Source of the DNA: Gelatoporia subvermispora B
Lineage: Eukaryota; Basidiomycota; Agaricomycetes; Polyporales; Gelatoporiaceae
Assembly (NCBI GenBank): GCA_000320605.2
Contig: KB445804.1
Location: 1,020,148 to 1,084,147, forward strand
DNA length: 64,000 nucleotides
Reading direction: 5' to 3'
Made by a program: the position numbers and the translations under genes. Each line of letters opens with the position of its first letter. Position 1 is the stretch's first letter. Below the pieces are notes generated by a model. That model saw only the letters and a list, made by a program, of their open reading frames with translations, was not told where the DNA came from and did no database searches. Below, one piece after another: positions 1-14,256 of the stretch.

Positions 1-410
1 ATCCATCATTAGGTTGACACTCCGTTGTCCCGCCTCCAACAGGCGAGACAAATCCATCAGGGAGCTCAGGGTGGTAGCACTAGCAATGAATATTCGCGAA
101 CTTTCACATGATATGAGGCAATCTACGGATTCATTCTATAGTAGTCCAAGTATATGGGACTGGTGAGATTTGACAGTGATACAGAAAGTGAGCAACAGTG
201 GAGATCTTTGAATATAGGTGCGGGCGTTCATGCACGTTCATGACTAAACGAAATGTATGGTAAGAGTCGATGGCGATATCATCCATTACATCTGCTTTTG
301 GCTAGTAATCTTCAGCGTCCTGATACATATCGTAACCGCGAACGAAGCAACTGCTATTGGCACGACTTGTCAGATGATTGTTGGAGTATTCTTAATGACA
401 GTATCGTACC
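1..410. other. intergenic, window edge
   Basis: No coding signal, RNA gene or repeat was recognised here. The stretch lies downstream of the first terpene synthase and would hold its 3' untranslated region. Confidence 0.4.
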
Positions 411-1546
411 TTAATCCGACTCCTCATCGGAGCTGTCCTCAAACCGCTTGGGCGACAACTTCACCACGAGAGTGCGCTGAATCTCGAGATGATCGCGCCC
501 AAAGTAGCGCTGGGTTTCGAAGCTCCAGTCCAGGTTGCCAACCACCCATTGCTCCATGCAGTCAACGATCCGTGAGACGTCGGCATCCAGCTCTGGGCCC
601 CACGAAGGTAACCTCTCCTTGTCAGCGAGGAATCCATCCATGAGTCCCTTGAAGTGAACTCCGACAATGTCGGAGGCACCCTGGAGATCGACCTGCTTGT
701 GTTTCATCAACACCGACATAATGTTGTTTGTCGTGTGACCCATGGCCTGCTCCATATTGTAGGAGTAAAGGTCCTGAGAAGTGTATCAGGATGTGTACAG
801 GCCGTATCGAAGTGGAGAATGCTCACGTTTGCCCAGCACACCATGTCGATCGCGGCCAGGTGCATGCGCCGGAACACGGGGTGATCATAGATCTCGTCAG
901 GCAGATCCATACCCAGAATGTATTCGAAGAGGCCGAAGCAGAAGCGCACGGCGCTATTCTCCCTGCGCAGCAGCATGTAGGGTTCCACATCGAGTATGAC
1001 CCCACGTTCGCGGAGATCTGCCTCGACTGCAACCGCCTCGATATAGTCGTTGCACATTCCGACAAATCGGCGGTAGCAAGTGGGGCCGCTGTGTTTGGCG
1101 AGGCGCGCCCTGAAGCTGATAGAGGATGCGTGAGAATGGGCGGTAAGTAGGATGCAGCCCGGTACGTACTCTTGTGACATCTTGCACAGACGAGAACCGT
1201 CGTCAAAGCTCGCGTCGCGCAGTGCGCTCAAAAAGACAAGGCCGGTCTTGCGAGCATCCTTTTCATTCTGCTCATCGCTGATTTCGTCGAGGGTGAAGAG
1301 GATGTTGACGAAGTCGCAGCACGCGCGGAACCGCTCGAAGTCCGCATACCAGTAGACGTGTGCACACAACAGTTCGCTGCCCATCTGCAGGAAGAATTCC
1401 CGTTTCCGGTCCTTGAACATGTTGAAGCTCGTGATCCACGCAGAAGACATGTCGGCTGCCTCAGGATAGTGAGGGCTTACTGAGCCCTCAAATGGACACA
1501 TTGCACGGAGGTCAGGGAGGGTGAACTGTGTGCGAATGGCTGACAT
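411..1546 (-). CDS. Agaricomycete-type sesquiterpene synthase, copy 1
   Basis: Class I terpene cyclase, predicted to ionise farnesyl diphosphate and cyclise it to a sesquiterpene in the cytosol. Three exons: 1170-1546, 827-1115, 411-773; introns of 54 and 53 nt are GT-AG. The product is 342 aa, the usual length for the family. Visible motifs: acidic DEISD at residues 87-91 (the D(D/E)xxD metal site), the NSE triad NDLYSYNME at 222-230, which spans the second splice junction, and a C-terminal RY pair at 311-312. The start at 1546 was chosen because it aligns with the paralogue at 7334-8463; an in-frame ATG 90 nt upstream lies in unconserved sequence. Exon 2 is 289 nt in both copies. The C-terminus is acidic (SSDEESD). 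The product cannot be predicted. No P450 or other tailoring gene is adjacent. Confidence 0.92.
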
Positions 1547-3823
1547 TGTCGGGGAAATAAAATTGTGCGTTGTGAGTGTGAGTAAGCGAGAGACTTGTGT
1601 AGCTGGTTTCAGGAGGTGAGGAGGATGATTATCCACCCAGTTGAAACACAGCCTTTATACTGTTTCATGAGAGCGCATACGAGGTGAACAGAGGACGTGT
1701 TCCGTGGTCAGCGCGTCGAGATCGGAAATTGACAGCGGCCCGACATCTGGAAGGCTATGTCGTCTCGCCGCTGGAGCTCAGCGCGATGGTCCATACGGAA
1801 CCGTACGCTGCGCGCTACCAAACGGTCCGGCCCGTACGTTTGCACTCCTGTCGGACGTCCTCGTCTTGGTAAAATCCGAGAGAGCCCGGCCGACGGCGCT
1901 CGGAGGGTAGCAAGGCGGTAAATGTTCAGATTAGATGAACCACACGCGTCTGAGCATTCATGTGTACATATCAGAAAGATATAGCATGACAGAAAGTGGT
2001 GGTGTGTTATCCCTTTCTATATGATCGGCATCTCTGAGCATATATCAATACATTGTCCTGGTGCATCTATTCTCAGGTGTACGCACCATATGCGCTAACC
2101 CGACGTGCGGCGGAGAATGTGGATGGTAAGCGCGGCGGCAATATCCACGATCCTAGTTCACACGATTTATCATCCGCCACGACTCCGGTTTAGCGGAATC
2201 ATACGCAAGCTTGCTTCTTCGTGGGAGCATTTTGAGCGCCTCTACGGGATGCAGCCCATACAAGCCGAGGCTCCGGAGGACCGGTTTTGCACCAAATGGT
2301 CAGATAGTGATGACAAGTGATCTGCCGGATACATAACGGAGGATACGAACGGAGAGCTAAAACAATTGTGAGGGCGTATTATACCAGGTTCACATATTGC
2401 ATTCAGCAGGACTTGGCTAGGCTTCAGTGTGAAGAGAAGCGGTCCATTTGACTATTGCTTGGAAGGCACATTCACGTCAAGATCTTAAGGTAATCTGCGG
2501 CACAATCCGCACCTGTCTGACGTCAGCGCCTCGGGGCTAAGATTAAGTCACACTAGACTATTACAGACTCACGATCGAGGTGATTCGTGCCATAAGACAT
2601 CATAGCTAATCTCGATGGATGTCGTGAGCCTGTTCACAATTTGGTGTCCATTTCGGCGGCCAATAACGGGGATAAATTTTACAGCGCTCACTCGAGGTTT
2701 CGCAAAGTTGAGAGTGACCGATAGTAAACGCTGGCCATGTCGAGTCAGAATTGAGAGACTCATGTAAGCGCTAGGGTGCGCTGAAACAAGCGCGATCTGA
2801 GAGATCCAACGATTATTCGGAGGTCAGTGAGCGCGAATCAGGAGGAGGTACATGTGCCGCTGACCTCAGAGCAATAGCAGCTGACATTCGGGCGAAGCAA
2901 TGACGCCAGTCTCACAGAATATGCAAGTAACTCGCTATACTCAACGGACGCCTGTGTGCCGCAGCGTCTCGTGTGCTCGTGTAGGATAGGCTTACTGATG
3001 GTTGCGCCTCAAACACAGCGCCTTCGAAAGAACCAGGAGAACTGCTGAGTCGCAGAGCTGCCGACGCCACGAGGGAATCCGCCCATGATGGTGGCGGAGT
3101 TGGATAACAGAGCTCGAATAAGCAGGATGGTTCCTCCGATGTTCGCGCTCCTTACTCGCTGTAAGAACGTGCCACATATCGCCGGACAGCCAACGAGGTG
3201 ACACATCCTTGGATATGATATATCGTGGAAACAGGGCATACTCTGGTGATCGGGAAATCAAGCAGCAGTTGGACATGTAAGATATCGTCGTTAGTGGGAC
3301 AGCGAATCAGAATCCAAGGGATTCCAAAGCGGCGTCCATTCCATCCGGTTGATTAAGCACCGTACGCTGTGTATGATTTGTCGGCGTTCGTGCGGATTGG
3401 GCACAGGATGCACGAGCGTCCCACCACCAGATTGACGGAGATTTGGTGAATACGGCGTGCATCCCTGGCAGATTGACAAGTTCTTAACGGCTATTATTGC
3501 TGTGGATGAAGCATGCAAAGGCTCGGCGTAAAAGTACACAGGAGATATTAGGCAAGTAGACTGGAAGCCGAGACAGACCGAGACGCCCGGAAGGAGGAAC
3601 ACGAACGAGCCGTGGCGAACGGCGCCCGGCTGCAATTCCAGGTAAGGAAAGTGCACGTGATATGACTCTTTCTGACTCAAGCAAGCATTTCTCAATGGCT
3701 CAAATTCACCTCCCTGTCTTTCGACTGCCTTCAATATCTTCGTTTTCACCTCTAGGCGCACTCCTGCCCCTCTCGTCAAAAACATATCCTCACTACGCAC
3801 CCTGATAGAACCTACATTTCAAA
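1547..3823. other. intergenic, 2.3 kb
   Basis: No exon chain with conserved protein motifs was found on either strand. The last part is the 5' flank of the homocitrate synthase gene. A 169-codon minus-strand open frame at 3291-3800 has no recognisable domain and was not called. Confidence 0.4.
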
Positions 3824-5700
<1,877 letters not shown>

Positions 5701-7333
5701 ATGTCCTGTGGACTAAAAGATCCAGACAAAATTGATTGACAGCTCTTCATGGGCTAGTGTCGCAGAGACTCGTCGATTTGCTTCAGATGCTGTGTATAGT
5801 TGTTCCCTGTAATAGTATGCCGCCTCCTTACGCTCTCCATCGTGACCACGGAAAACAAGTTGACTTGCCGCCACAAAACATCCTCGGGGCGCTATCTCTT
5901 TCGGCGCCACAGGCTTCTTGCGAGCTGTTTCTAGTCATTGTTTCGTGTCATGCCGCCAACAACGCCGGTATATGGTGTACTTTTACACGGAGTGCTTGCT
6001 ATGCCTACCAGAGGCCGCAACAGGGGGTCGTAGTGCAGATTGACTCGCGAATAAGCGAAAGCTGTGAGGTCAAGTTGAGGGATCGCGTGCCACAGCTTTC
6101 CGCATTCGGAGAACGCAGGAGCACCACTCACCCCTGAAACTTCGGCATCACTGTACTTTGGATAGACGTGAGCTGACCGTCGGAGCTGTTCGGAATCCGC
6201 AATGCTGCCCGACTACACAGTCAAGGATATCTTGACGTGGTGCACGCGGCGGAAGGCAGACTCCACTTCGAGCTTTCTGATGTCGCATTGACAATTCCGC
6301 TAGGTCCTGCGCAAAAGCCTTAGCTATGCCGATCGTCGCGTCCATGCCGCTCATTGACTCCCGCTGCCCCGGATTTATGGGGCCCGATCATGACGGATCC
6401 GGATCGACGGGTTGGTTAGGTGCCTCAAAATCGCGGCCAACTGAGCTTGTTCACCCGCATCGATCGCTTGCATAGGAAAGTCACCCCAGAGACATTGGTC
6501 AACGAGCACGTACACATCATTAGGAAGACCGGGTTGTATCGGCATGATCTAGCTATGGCCAGTAATGCAGATTTACGGATGATGATACTGACAATGTGAT
6601 ACACTACTTCATTTGGGTGATATTACGGAGACCGTAGAGGGCACAAAATAGATATTAGTATGGTTATATGCAGATGACTGCACTTTCAACGGCGATCTCA
6701 GGGCAGTCGTTGCAGCTGAACTTGTACAGATAATGGATCATTTCGGTGACTGCGTGTAATCCTTACACATCCATGAGGCTAGATTCGGGGGGCATATGAT
6801 GATGATCGTCATGGACGATGACAGTCCCGAAATTGAGGTGCGACATAATTCTAGATTTTTCTAACTCACAGACGACTCCGATATTTTTACGAAGAGCCTG
6901 AGGTTACGGCGTCGGGGAGCATAATCTGGATGAGCTCTAGCCAATCGGGATTGGTCGGGATATTACGTCGGCAAGGGGCAACGTATCCTCGTCGCTATTG
7001 TGGCAGAACTTCACAGCAATTGCCATAATATGGGACTAGGACAACAAGTGCGTCATCATTAGATAAATTTGGGAATAAAATACCACAGTGTTAAAACATG
7101 CAAGGTTTACGAGACATTAGCAACAGTATAGAATTGTCGAGACTCGCGTAACGTAGCAATCATAAAGGTCGTAACATATGAAGCAGACGCTATAATGAAC
7201 TAGACTCCTAAACGAGACCTCGCAAGATTAAGTTGCCGATACCCAAGTGGCAAGAACGAAGAACTACCAGAATGCGCCAAAGGTTTAGGAAGCGTCACAC
7301 AGAGAAAGTGCAGCGCATACCTGGTAAATCATC
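5701..7333. other. intergenic, 1.6 kb
   Basis: Nothing firmly recognisable. The first few hundred bases would be the 3' region of homocitrate synthase and the last part the 3' region of terpene synthase copy 2 (convergent). The stretch about 6600-7300 looks AT-richer than its surroundings. A short plus-strand frame near 6665 spells YADDCTF, but no other reverse-transcriptase block was found. Confidence 0.35.
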
Positions 7334-8463
7334 TCAGGCTTCTGTCTCGCGTGGCCGAAGCACTACGAGACGAGTCGACTTGACGGCAGCATGTTCAGCA
7401 CCGAAGTAACGCTGAGTCTCGAAGCTCCACTCGAGGTTGCCAATCACCCAGTGCTCCATTGCCATCACGTAGCTGGCAACGGCTGCATCGACTGTCGGGC
7501 CCCACTTCGGCAGGGAGGTCTTCAGCTCCAGGAAGCGGTCCATGAGCACTTTGAACTTGACGCCGACCTTGTCGGCGGCTGCTTGCACATCAATGTCTTC
7601 CTCTTGCATCAACACGGTAACAATGTTGTTGCCGCCGATGCCTTTTGCCTGCTCCATGTTGTAGGAATAGACATCCTAGAGAAGACGAACATGACATGAG
7701 CAGGTGTGATGAGATAGTCTCAACCGAACAACTCACATTGGCCCAGCAAACCATGTCCGCCGCGGCCCAATACAGCCCCATGAACACCGGATCTTCGAAG
7801 ACGGTGTCAGGCAAATCAATGCCCAGAGCAAACTCGAAGAGGCCGAAGCAGAGTCGAATAGCACTGTTCTCACGGCGAAGGTCTCGGAAGGAAGCGGTGT
7901 CAAGAACTAGACCGCACTCGCGGTACTCTGCTTCCTTTGCCACGGCTTCGACGTAGTCTTCGCAGTGCTTCAAAAAGCGCCTGTGGCACCCAGGGCCAGC
8001 GTACTTGAGGAAGCGAGTCCTAAATCTGTGACAGGTGTCAGAAGCGATTCAGTTGCACGATTGACGCGATCTGCGATACTTACTCTTTCGTCATCTTGGC
8101 CAACGGTGAGCCATCGTCCCAGTCCGCGTCGCACATGGCTTTCAGAAAGACGTTGCCAGTACCTCTGGCGTCTTTGCCATCCTGCTCGTCACTGACCTCA
8201 TCGACGACGAACAAGAGGTTAACAAAGTCACAGCAGGTTCGGAATTGCTCGTAGCCAGCATAAGGGTAGGTGTGAGAGACGAGCAACTCGTTGCTGCCCT
8301 GAATGAAGAAGGCGCGCTTTCTGTCCGTGAAGAGATTGTAACTGTTAATCCAAGCTGAAGATTCTGCGGCTGCCTGAGTGTAATGAGGATTCGTGGAGCC
8401 CTTCAAGGGACAGATGGAGAGAAGGTCAGGGAGGAAAAATTGCTGCTGCGAAGTGGAGGACAT
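7334..8463 (-). CDS. Agaricomycete-type sesquiterpene synthase, copy 2
   Basis: Paralogue of the gene at 411-1546 with the same three-exon structure: 8084-8463, 7737-8025, 7334-7675; introns of 58 and 61 nt; 336 aa. The metal-binding motif is DEVSD at residues 88-92. The NSE triad is NDVYSYNME, spanning the second junction, and the C-terminal RY is in TQRYF. All residues needed for farnesyl diphosphate ionisation are present, so the gene looks functional. The start (MSSTSQQQ) aligns with copy 1, and intron phases are identical, which points to gene duplication rather than independent acquisition. Copy 2 lacks the acidic tail of copy 1. The two proteins differ at many positions around the active-site helices, so different products are possible (inference). 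Confidence 0.92.
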
Positions 8464-11400
8464 ATTGAGGTCGTGAAGGGCGTGCCATGACTTTTCCGTT
8501 GGCTCTGTTTTTATATCATCAGTGGCTTTGCGCGACGGCACAGAGTAACTGTATTCGTCAGTCGTGTTGAACTTTAGTGGTACCAGAGCGTAAAGCGCTC
8601 GTCGGATGTGTCGGGAGGCAAAGAGCCTCATAGATCTATGCAGATCTTACAATACAGGAGGAGAAAAAACGAAATGGAGACGCCCTGAGTGACACACCAT
8701 TGTCGCCGACGTGTTACGTGAACCACCCGAGGGCGTTCAAATCCGTCAATCACGGCCAACAGTCCCCCCTGCGGAACCCAAGTAGTTCTGGATTTTGAGG
8801 GCGTAGCGTTCGGGCCGGCATCTACACGAGAGGTACGTGACCTGAAGAAGTCCACTAACGAGCTCAGCGTTGAGCCCGGTTCGCCATGCGCCTCGGGAGA
8901 TGAAAATGCCTATCGTCGCACGCGGCAGTACTGTGGAACCAATAGCGTGGCGCTTGGAGACTAGTCCGACGCTGCCGTTGGACGACAACCACAATATTTT
9001 GTGTTGCCACCTATTTATTGTACGACAAATGGGCCAGCGTAGCGAAAGCTTAGCCGGGCGAAGCAGCTGAACGTACGAACAAGCTCGCATACAGTACAGC
9101 GAAGTAGCTGGTTCTGAGAAGATCGCCGATGCAGATCACTCTCGTTGCCCTCTTGAGTAATCCGAGACACGTGGCCTCCACCTGGAATTAGCTTCCGCCT
9201 CTTTGGCGCCCTGTACCGACCCCGCCCCTCCTTCCGAGACGCGTCTCCGTGCTCTCCCTTATTCTCGCCGGAATCGTACTTTTATCCAATTCAGCTATTA
9301 TGTGCGGTCACTGATCGCAGTGCTGTCTACCAATCAACCTTCCGCCCGTTCAACTTGGCGCATTGGCCACGGCGATGACATGACTGGTGTGCGGATGCTC
9401 CGTGTCAAGCGGCGCACGAGAGTCACTCAGCAGTCCGGATACACCCTATTCACATCCATCGAGCTCGTCCAATGTTATGATCGCCGAGAGTTAAGCCAGT
9501 GGTGAAAGAGGACTCACGCAACTGAGTCGGCTTGCCGCGAGTGGCTGCAAGAATGGAGCATCTGTTCCCACTGCCATACGATATGCCGCCGTGCTCTTCG
9601 CTCATGGATGAGAGGGTATTCAGTAATAATGTTCACCGCACATGTAGTAGCGTGCGAGCGTCAAGATGCGCTGACCGTGCTACATGTCACGCTCGTACTT
9701 GTCCCTGCGTGGTCGCATACACCTATACCGTTTCAAACATTATCCAGGGACCTGGTCATCAATTCGCAGCATGCGACCAACCGTGAGGAGCCATGAGGAC
9801 GGATCTTTAGGGAATGGAAAGAAAGGACGGATCATTGATCAATTGTGATATCGTGCACTGCTTTCATAGATCGTGGCCGAGATAATCTCGCACAAGTGCA
9901 GCTGTGATCTCCTAGCACTAAATCGGACAGGTCTAAGTGTGACGCTCGGCGTCGGTAGCATGGGCTACATCCGCTACTTGACCGGTAGGGGTACACCCGG
10001 CGCCACAGCATCGTGCTCACAATGTCCTAGTGATGTCGTAGTGATGTCGGGGTATCACTTAGTACGTAGGGAGAAGTAGATGCTATATGCTGTGACTTGA
10101 CTAGAACCGTTGAGATCGATGACGGCCGCTGGTCTTTGCAGAATTATGTGAAACATAGAAGGAGCATGGATTAGTTGAACCGCCCGTCACTGCAGTAAGA
10201 GCGTCGCATACCAATCGTCAAAGCAGGGACTGTTCGTTGAGCATGTCCGACAGAGAACACGAAGGCAAAGAAGTAAGGCACCTTGATGAGTCAAATTCCG
10301 GGGTGAGCTGATGTGTTGGTGCCACACTGATAGCGCCTAGCAGGTGATCTCTTGTTACCGTTCAGCAAAGCACTCGTCAGCCTTCAATGTGGCAGAAAAT
10401 TCCAGCCACTTACTTTCTGACAGGATCCCCTATGGTCAAAGCATACTACTAGCATACCTAGATGCGAAGCCAACAAGGGTTCTACACTTCTTGAGATCTC
10501 ATCTCCTGCCCCGCACTCCGGAGTACATGTTTCATAAAATGGAAGCGTGAAAACCGTGAAAACATGATACTCAGTATGACAGTACAGTTAATGTAAGTTT
10601 GAGTGCCAAGAGGGCTTACCAAAGATGTGTCGGCAGCTCACCGCGAGCTCTTCGCCTTCAAGTCCAGTTTCACTACGTTCGACATTGGACACCTCATATG
10701 TAACTCCGCAGTAATAGTGTACCGGGTAGACCCTACTGCACCAAGTGCGGACCACGAGCCTTGCTTTCGGCATGTCTTAGTTCTTCATCACGTTGGCGGC
10801 ACAGATGGTTGAAAGCTATCTCAGGGGTAAAGTCCGTAGTCTTGTCCGGCAGAAAGTCTGAGGTGAAGGATGCAAACACCGCCGCAGAAAGAAGTTCAGA
10901 TCACATCGCTCATTTGGGGGACCGGAGGACCCCTGATTGCGTTGTCTTCAGACATCGGTGACCCAAGGCACTGGACGAAGCCGCCGGTCGAGTGATGCCA
11001 TATCTCCGCCCGGCGATTCTACACCAGCATCTGTGAACCTGGAGACGGTGCGTTCATCGATGTTGAGGTACAAGGGGCTGACTTCACCTGACCCACGAAC
11101 TCAAGCACTTCCGTTTGTAATATGAGGCTGTTCGCTCTTCGTTAGGCAACTTGCTCTCATGCCATATGCCATTGACCTTTTCCAGAGTGCGAAACTAGAT
11201 CCACGATGTGCTTCTTCCGATCCTTCCGCAGGGTCCAGTCATTTGCTATCCCACACATTGGTCAACGCCATATTCTACCGAACTACCAGGCGGAAGTACA
11301 ACTGGGGACTCACGATGACATGTCCCATGCTATGGATCTTCCAATTCTGGCTCAGCACACTATGGAGGGATATTGCACGGGAAAACAAGGTGCGATTTGT

Positions 11401-11555
11401 CATAACACAGGGGACAATACAATGCAGAGGCGATGGACTGTAATGAGATCAGGAACCAAGAAAATACAGGGGCGAGAGGGGAATTGCAGATTCGGCAGCA
11501 ATTCTCCCATATAAATGTCAGGTCGACTCGCTACCGACCCGAACAGCGTCAAACT
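8464..11555. other. intergenic, 3.1 kb
   Basis: The largest gap in the window. I examined open frames on both strands and saw no exon series with family motifs, no tRNA and no clear transposon. The right end is the 3' flank of RPB5. A gene of very short exons could still hide here, as RPB5 itself shows. Confidence 0.35.
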
Positions 11556-12480
11556 CTAAAAGCATATACGGTAGCTGGCGTATCGTCCGCTTGTTTCACT
11601 AGGTCTCGTGATTTTTACAACATTACCGCGCTTGAGGCCGTAATATCGCGCTACTGGATCCGCTAGTTGGATGCGTGGAAGCTGTGTCTCCTTCAGACGG
11701 CTATACACCACAATACGGATCATGAACATCATAACAAAACGAAGATCTATCCATTACGCACTATGTTTCCAGAAGCTCCTTCTTTTCCTCTGCTGTCAGC
11801 ACTTCGTGTCTTGGTACGAGGGTATGGTGCGTAATGTTAACAAGCAGGTCCGATTCCGAGAATTCTTCAAGTTTGTATTGAGATGCCATAGCCACAATCA
11901 CCTTTTGAAGATATGCAGACAGTTATTTCTATACCAGTCACGGCGGAAAATTCTAAGAAAGGCCCACCTTCCGGGCTGAAGGTGTCATGTTACCAGGAAA
12001 GACGATGACACCTTGTTGGATGTTCTTCTCCTCCAGTATACCCAAGAGTCTGATACCGTCATTCAATGACAGAAAAAAACCTCTCTATAATGAGGGAACT
12101 CACTTCCTCATGGTTTTCACGCCGACGCTCTTCTCGTCGGAGAAGAAGACGAAGATTTGTACTAATGGATTGCTCGTGTGGTTCGTAAAGAAGTTGAGCT
12201 GACTTCGGCTATTCCATCATTCTAAGCATCACATTGAGAGCTACGAAGACACGGTGACGCACTCCACGCTGCCGCTGTTGTTCGCGTAGTGTGAACGGAA
12301 AGTAGCCAGGTCCATATTGATTTCATCGTCAGAAACTTGGAAGCCCTAGACACCGCCCACGAAATGAGCTCCAGAGTACTTTTCAGTAGAATAGTGGTCC
12401 CAGCTGACTCTGTCTTTCACAAGTTCATGGATTGTACGATTGACTTTCCAGAGCTTTGCGGAGTCGTCCTGGTCGGCCAT
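11556..12480 (-). CDS. RPB5: RNA polymerase I/II/III subunit RPABC1 (Rpb5)
   Basis: Shared subunit of all three nuclear RNA polymerases, at the downstream jaw. Six exons: 12409-12480, 12263-12345, 12104-12208, 11968-12049, 11762-11901, 11556-11700; phases all match and give 208 aa (human 210, yeast 215). The N-terminal part has [15 protein letters not shown], the usual first helix, and [16 protein letters not shown]. The C-terminal assembly domain shows [25 protein letters not shown] and the hallmark [19 protein letters not shown], ending with [18 protein letters not shown]. Introns are 54-66 nt. The first has a GTCAGC donor. No single exon exceeds 145 nt, so no long open frame marks the gene. 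Start is 59 bp from the divergent SWD2 start. Confidence 0.95.
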
Positions 12481-12539
12481 CGAGGTCAGTGAGTGAGAAG
12501 TATTTCAAACTCCGCGCCACCTGCACTTGCACTTCGACG
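12481..12539. promoter_or_regulatory. 59-bp bidirectional promoter region RPB5/SWD2
   Basis: Only 59 bp separate the RPB5 start codon (minus strand, 12480) from the SWD2 start codon (plus strand, 12540). Both 5' untranslated regions must lie within this segment or overlap the opposite gene. No canonical TATA box was seen. Confidence 0.6.
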
Positions 12540-13920
12540 ATGCCACCGACAGCAACAAGCCAAGATGCGCCGGCGAATACACCACTGGTCCTTACTCCTG
12601 CCTTGATGGTACTTGAATATATCTTATATCTTATGTGTTACTGAGGCGGGTGGCGACAAGGCGAAGTTGAAGCCCGCGAAAATCTTCAAGAATGCTATTG
12701 AACAGCCGCCACCGCCGCCACCGGGCTCCCATTCTCCAAGGTCATCGAATGCAGGACCGAGGCACATTACTGGGGTAAGCTTCGACGACCGGGGGGATCA
12801 AGTTGTGACTGCTGGAGAGGATGAGACATTCCGGCTGTATAGCTGCAAATCCGGCAAGCAAGTTCTCGTCCTGTGGCAATTGATGCTCTCTCTCGCTAAC
12901 CTGCATGCGATGCAGGCCTCTGAAAACCCTGTATTCGAAGAAGTATGGAGTCGACCTTCCCCGTTTTACACACAAGAACACCGCCATCCTACATGCTTCT
13001 ACAAAGGAAGATGATACAATCCGCTACCACTCCCTGCACGACAACAAGTATCTGCAGTACTTCAAGGGTCACAAGCAGAAAGTCGTCTCACTTGAAGTCT
13101 CTCCAGTGGACGACGGGTTCATGTCGGGCTCTCTCGACAAGACTGTACGTCTTTGGGATCTGCGGTCGCCAACATGCAGGGGACTTCTCAACTTACCCTC
13201 ATCTCCCATTGTGGCGTACGACGCGTCTGGTCTTGTGTTCGCCGTCGGCGTCAACCATTACTCTCGTATATTGCTATACGACCACGCAAACTTTGACAAA
13301 GCGCCTTTCCTGGTGATCACCCTAGATGACCCGACTCTTGCCCTCGTCAGCTTCCCCCCACGACCTATATTCATGACCTCCCTTGCCTTCTCGTCAAACG
13401 GGAAGTATCTTCTCGTTGGCTGCTCTGGAGACGCGCATTACATCATGGATGCCTTTGAGGGCCATCTTCTAGCGAAACTGGAAGGCCACACGGGACTCGA
13501 ACGTCGAAGAATGGGAGCATCGCCAGGTATCGAGCCAGTCCGAGGCAATAGTGGCGAAGAAGTTTCGTGGACACCTGACAGCAAGTTCGTGATCAGTGGT
13601 AGCCTCGACGGGAAGGTATACGTATGGGATGTGCAGAATCTGCCTGTGAAACAAGGCGATGTTGATCTGAAAACTCCACCCTTGGTCTTGAAGGCCGCTG
13701 CAATTCTCGAGGGCCACCCAGGCCCTTCGAGATGTGTCCGCTTCAATCCGCGACTGGCAATGATGTGCACAGCGGGAGACGAACTGGTGCGTTCCACTAC
13801 ACCTCTGATCATTGATTACCCTTCCCCTGATGACCAGTCACATAGTCATTCTGGCTCCCCGATCTCTCCGGCGATCCGGACGAGATCGCGAAAGAACTAC
13901 TCAAGAAGAAGACTGGATGA
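12540..13920 (+). CDS. SWD2: WD40 protein Swd2/WDR82, COMPASS and CPF subunit
   Basis: WD40 adaptor that links histone H3K4 methylation (Set1/COMPASS) and 3'-end processing (CPF) to the Pol II C-terminal domain. Exons: first at 12540-12608 or 12540-12587, then 12646-12857, 12916-13786, 13846-13920; about 402-409 aa. Diagnostic segments are TLYSKKYGVDL, DDTIRYHSLHDNKYLQYF, GSLDKTVRLWDLRSP, SGSLDGKVYVWDV and the C-terminal EGHPGPSRCVRFNPR, ending FWLPDLSGDPDEIAKELLKK after the last intron. The second intron is best read as GC-AG (donor GCAAGT at 12858, 58 nt). A 43-nt GT-AG alternative would insert five residues. The first intron is either 37 nt (donor GTACTT) or 58 nt (donor GTCCTT), so the N-terminus is uncertain by seven residues. 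Confidence 0.92.
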
Positions 13921-14256
13921 GTGTCAGATATATAATTTGCCTGCATACCCATGTCCATTGTCTTGTCGTCGTCAGATTTGTTCATCTTAGTTGTCTTGTT
14001 GTAAGCTCGGTCGTATTAAAGAGTTAGCCATCTTACAGTCACGTTCATACTTCATGTATCATGCACAGTTGTCCCATGGGCTAAGTAGCAAGTTTTCATA
14101 GTACTAAACACATAGTATCACAAGGTCAAGCAATGCCACGGGAGGTGTGACAAGTGGAATTGATGCAACATACTGCTGAGGCACAAGGAAACGTACGATT
14201 ACAACGAGAGGCCTAAAACTATCACTTAAAGTGACTCAACACGGGCGTGTTCGAAG
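13921..14256. other. convergent 3' intergenic
   Basis: Short space between the SWD2 stop and the stop of the convergent minus-strand orphan gene. It should hold both polyadenylation regions. Nothing else was seen. Confidence 0.5.

Noticed and set aside
3291..3800. 169-codon open frame on the minus strand upstream of homocitrate synthase
   Set aside because: It covers the promoter of the divergent gene, has no domain or compositional sign of coding, and no splice-linked neighbours.
6660..6780. Plus-strand frame containing WLYADDCTF, resembling the reverse-transcriptase active-site block
   Set aside because: No other RT, integrase or RNase H block lies around it, and the frame soon meets stops; a chance match is more likely.
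12542..12644. Alternative upstream start for SWD2 in the frame open from 12456
   Set aside because: That start is not ATG and lies inside the RPB5 coding exon; ATG 12540 is the first usable start.
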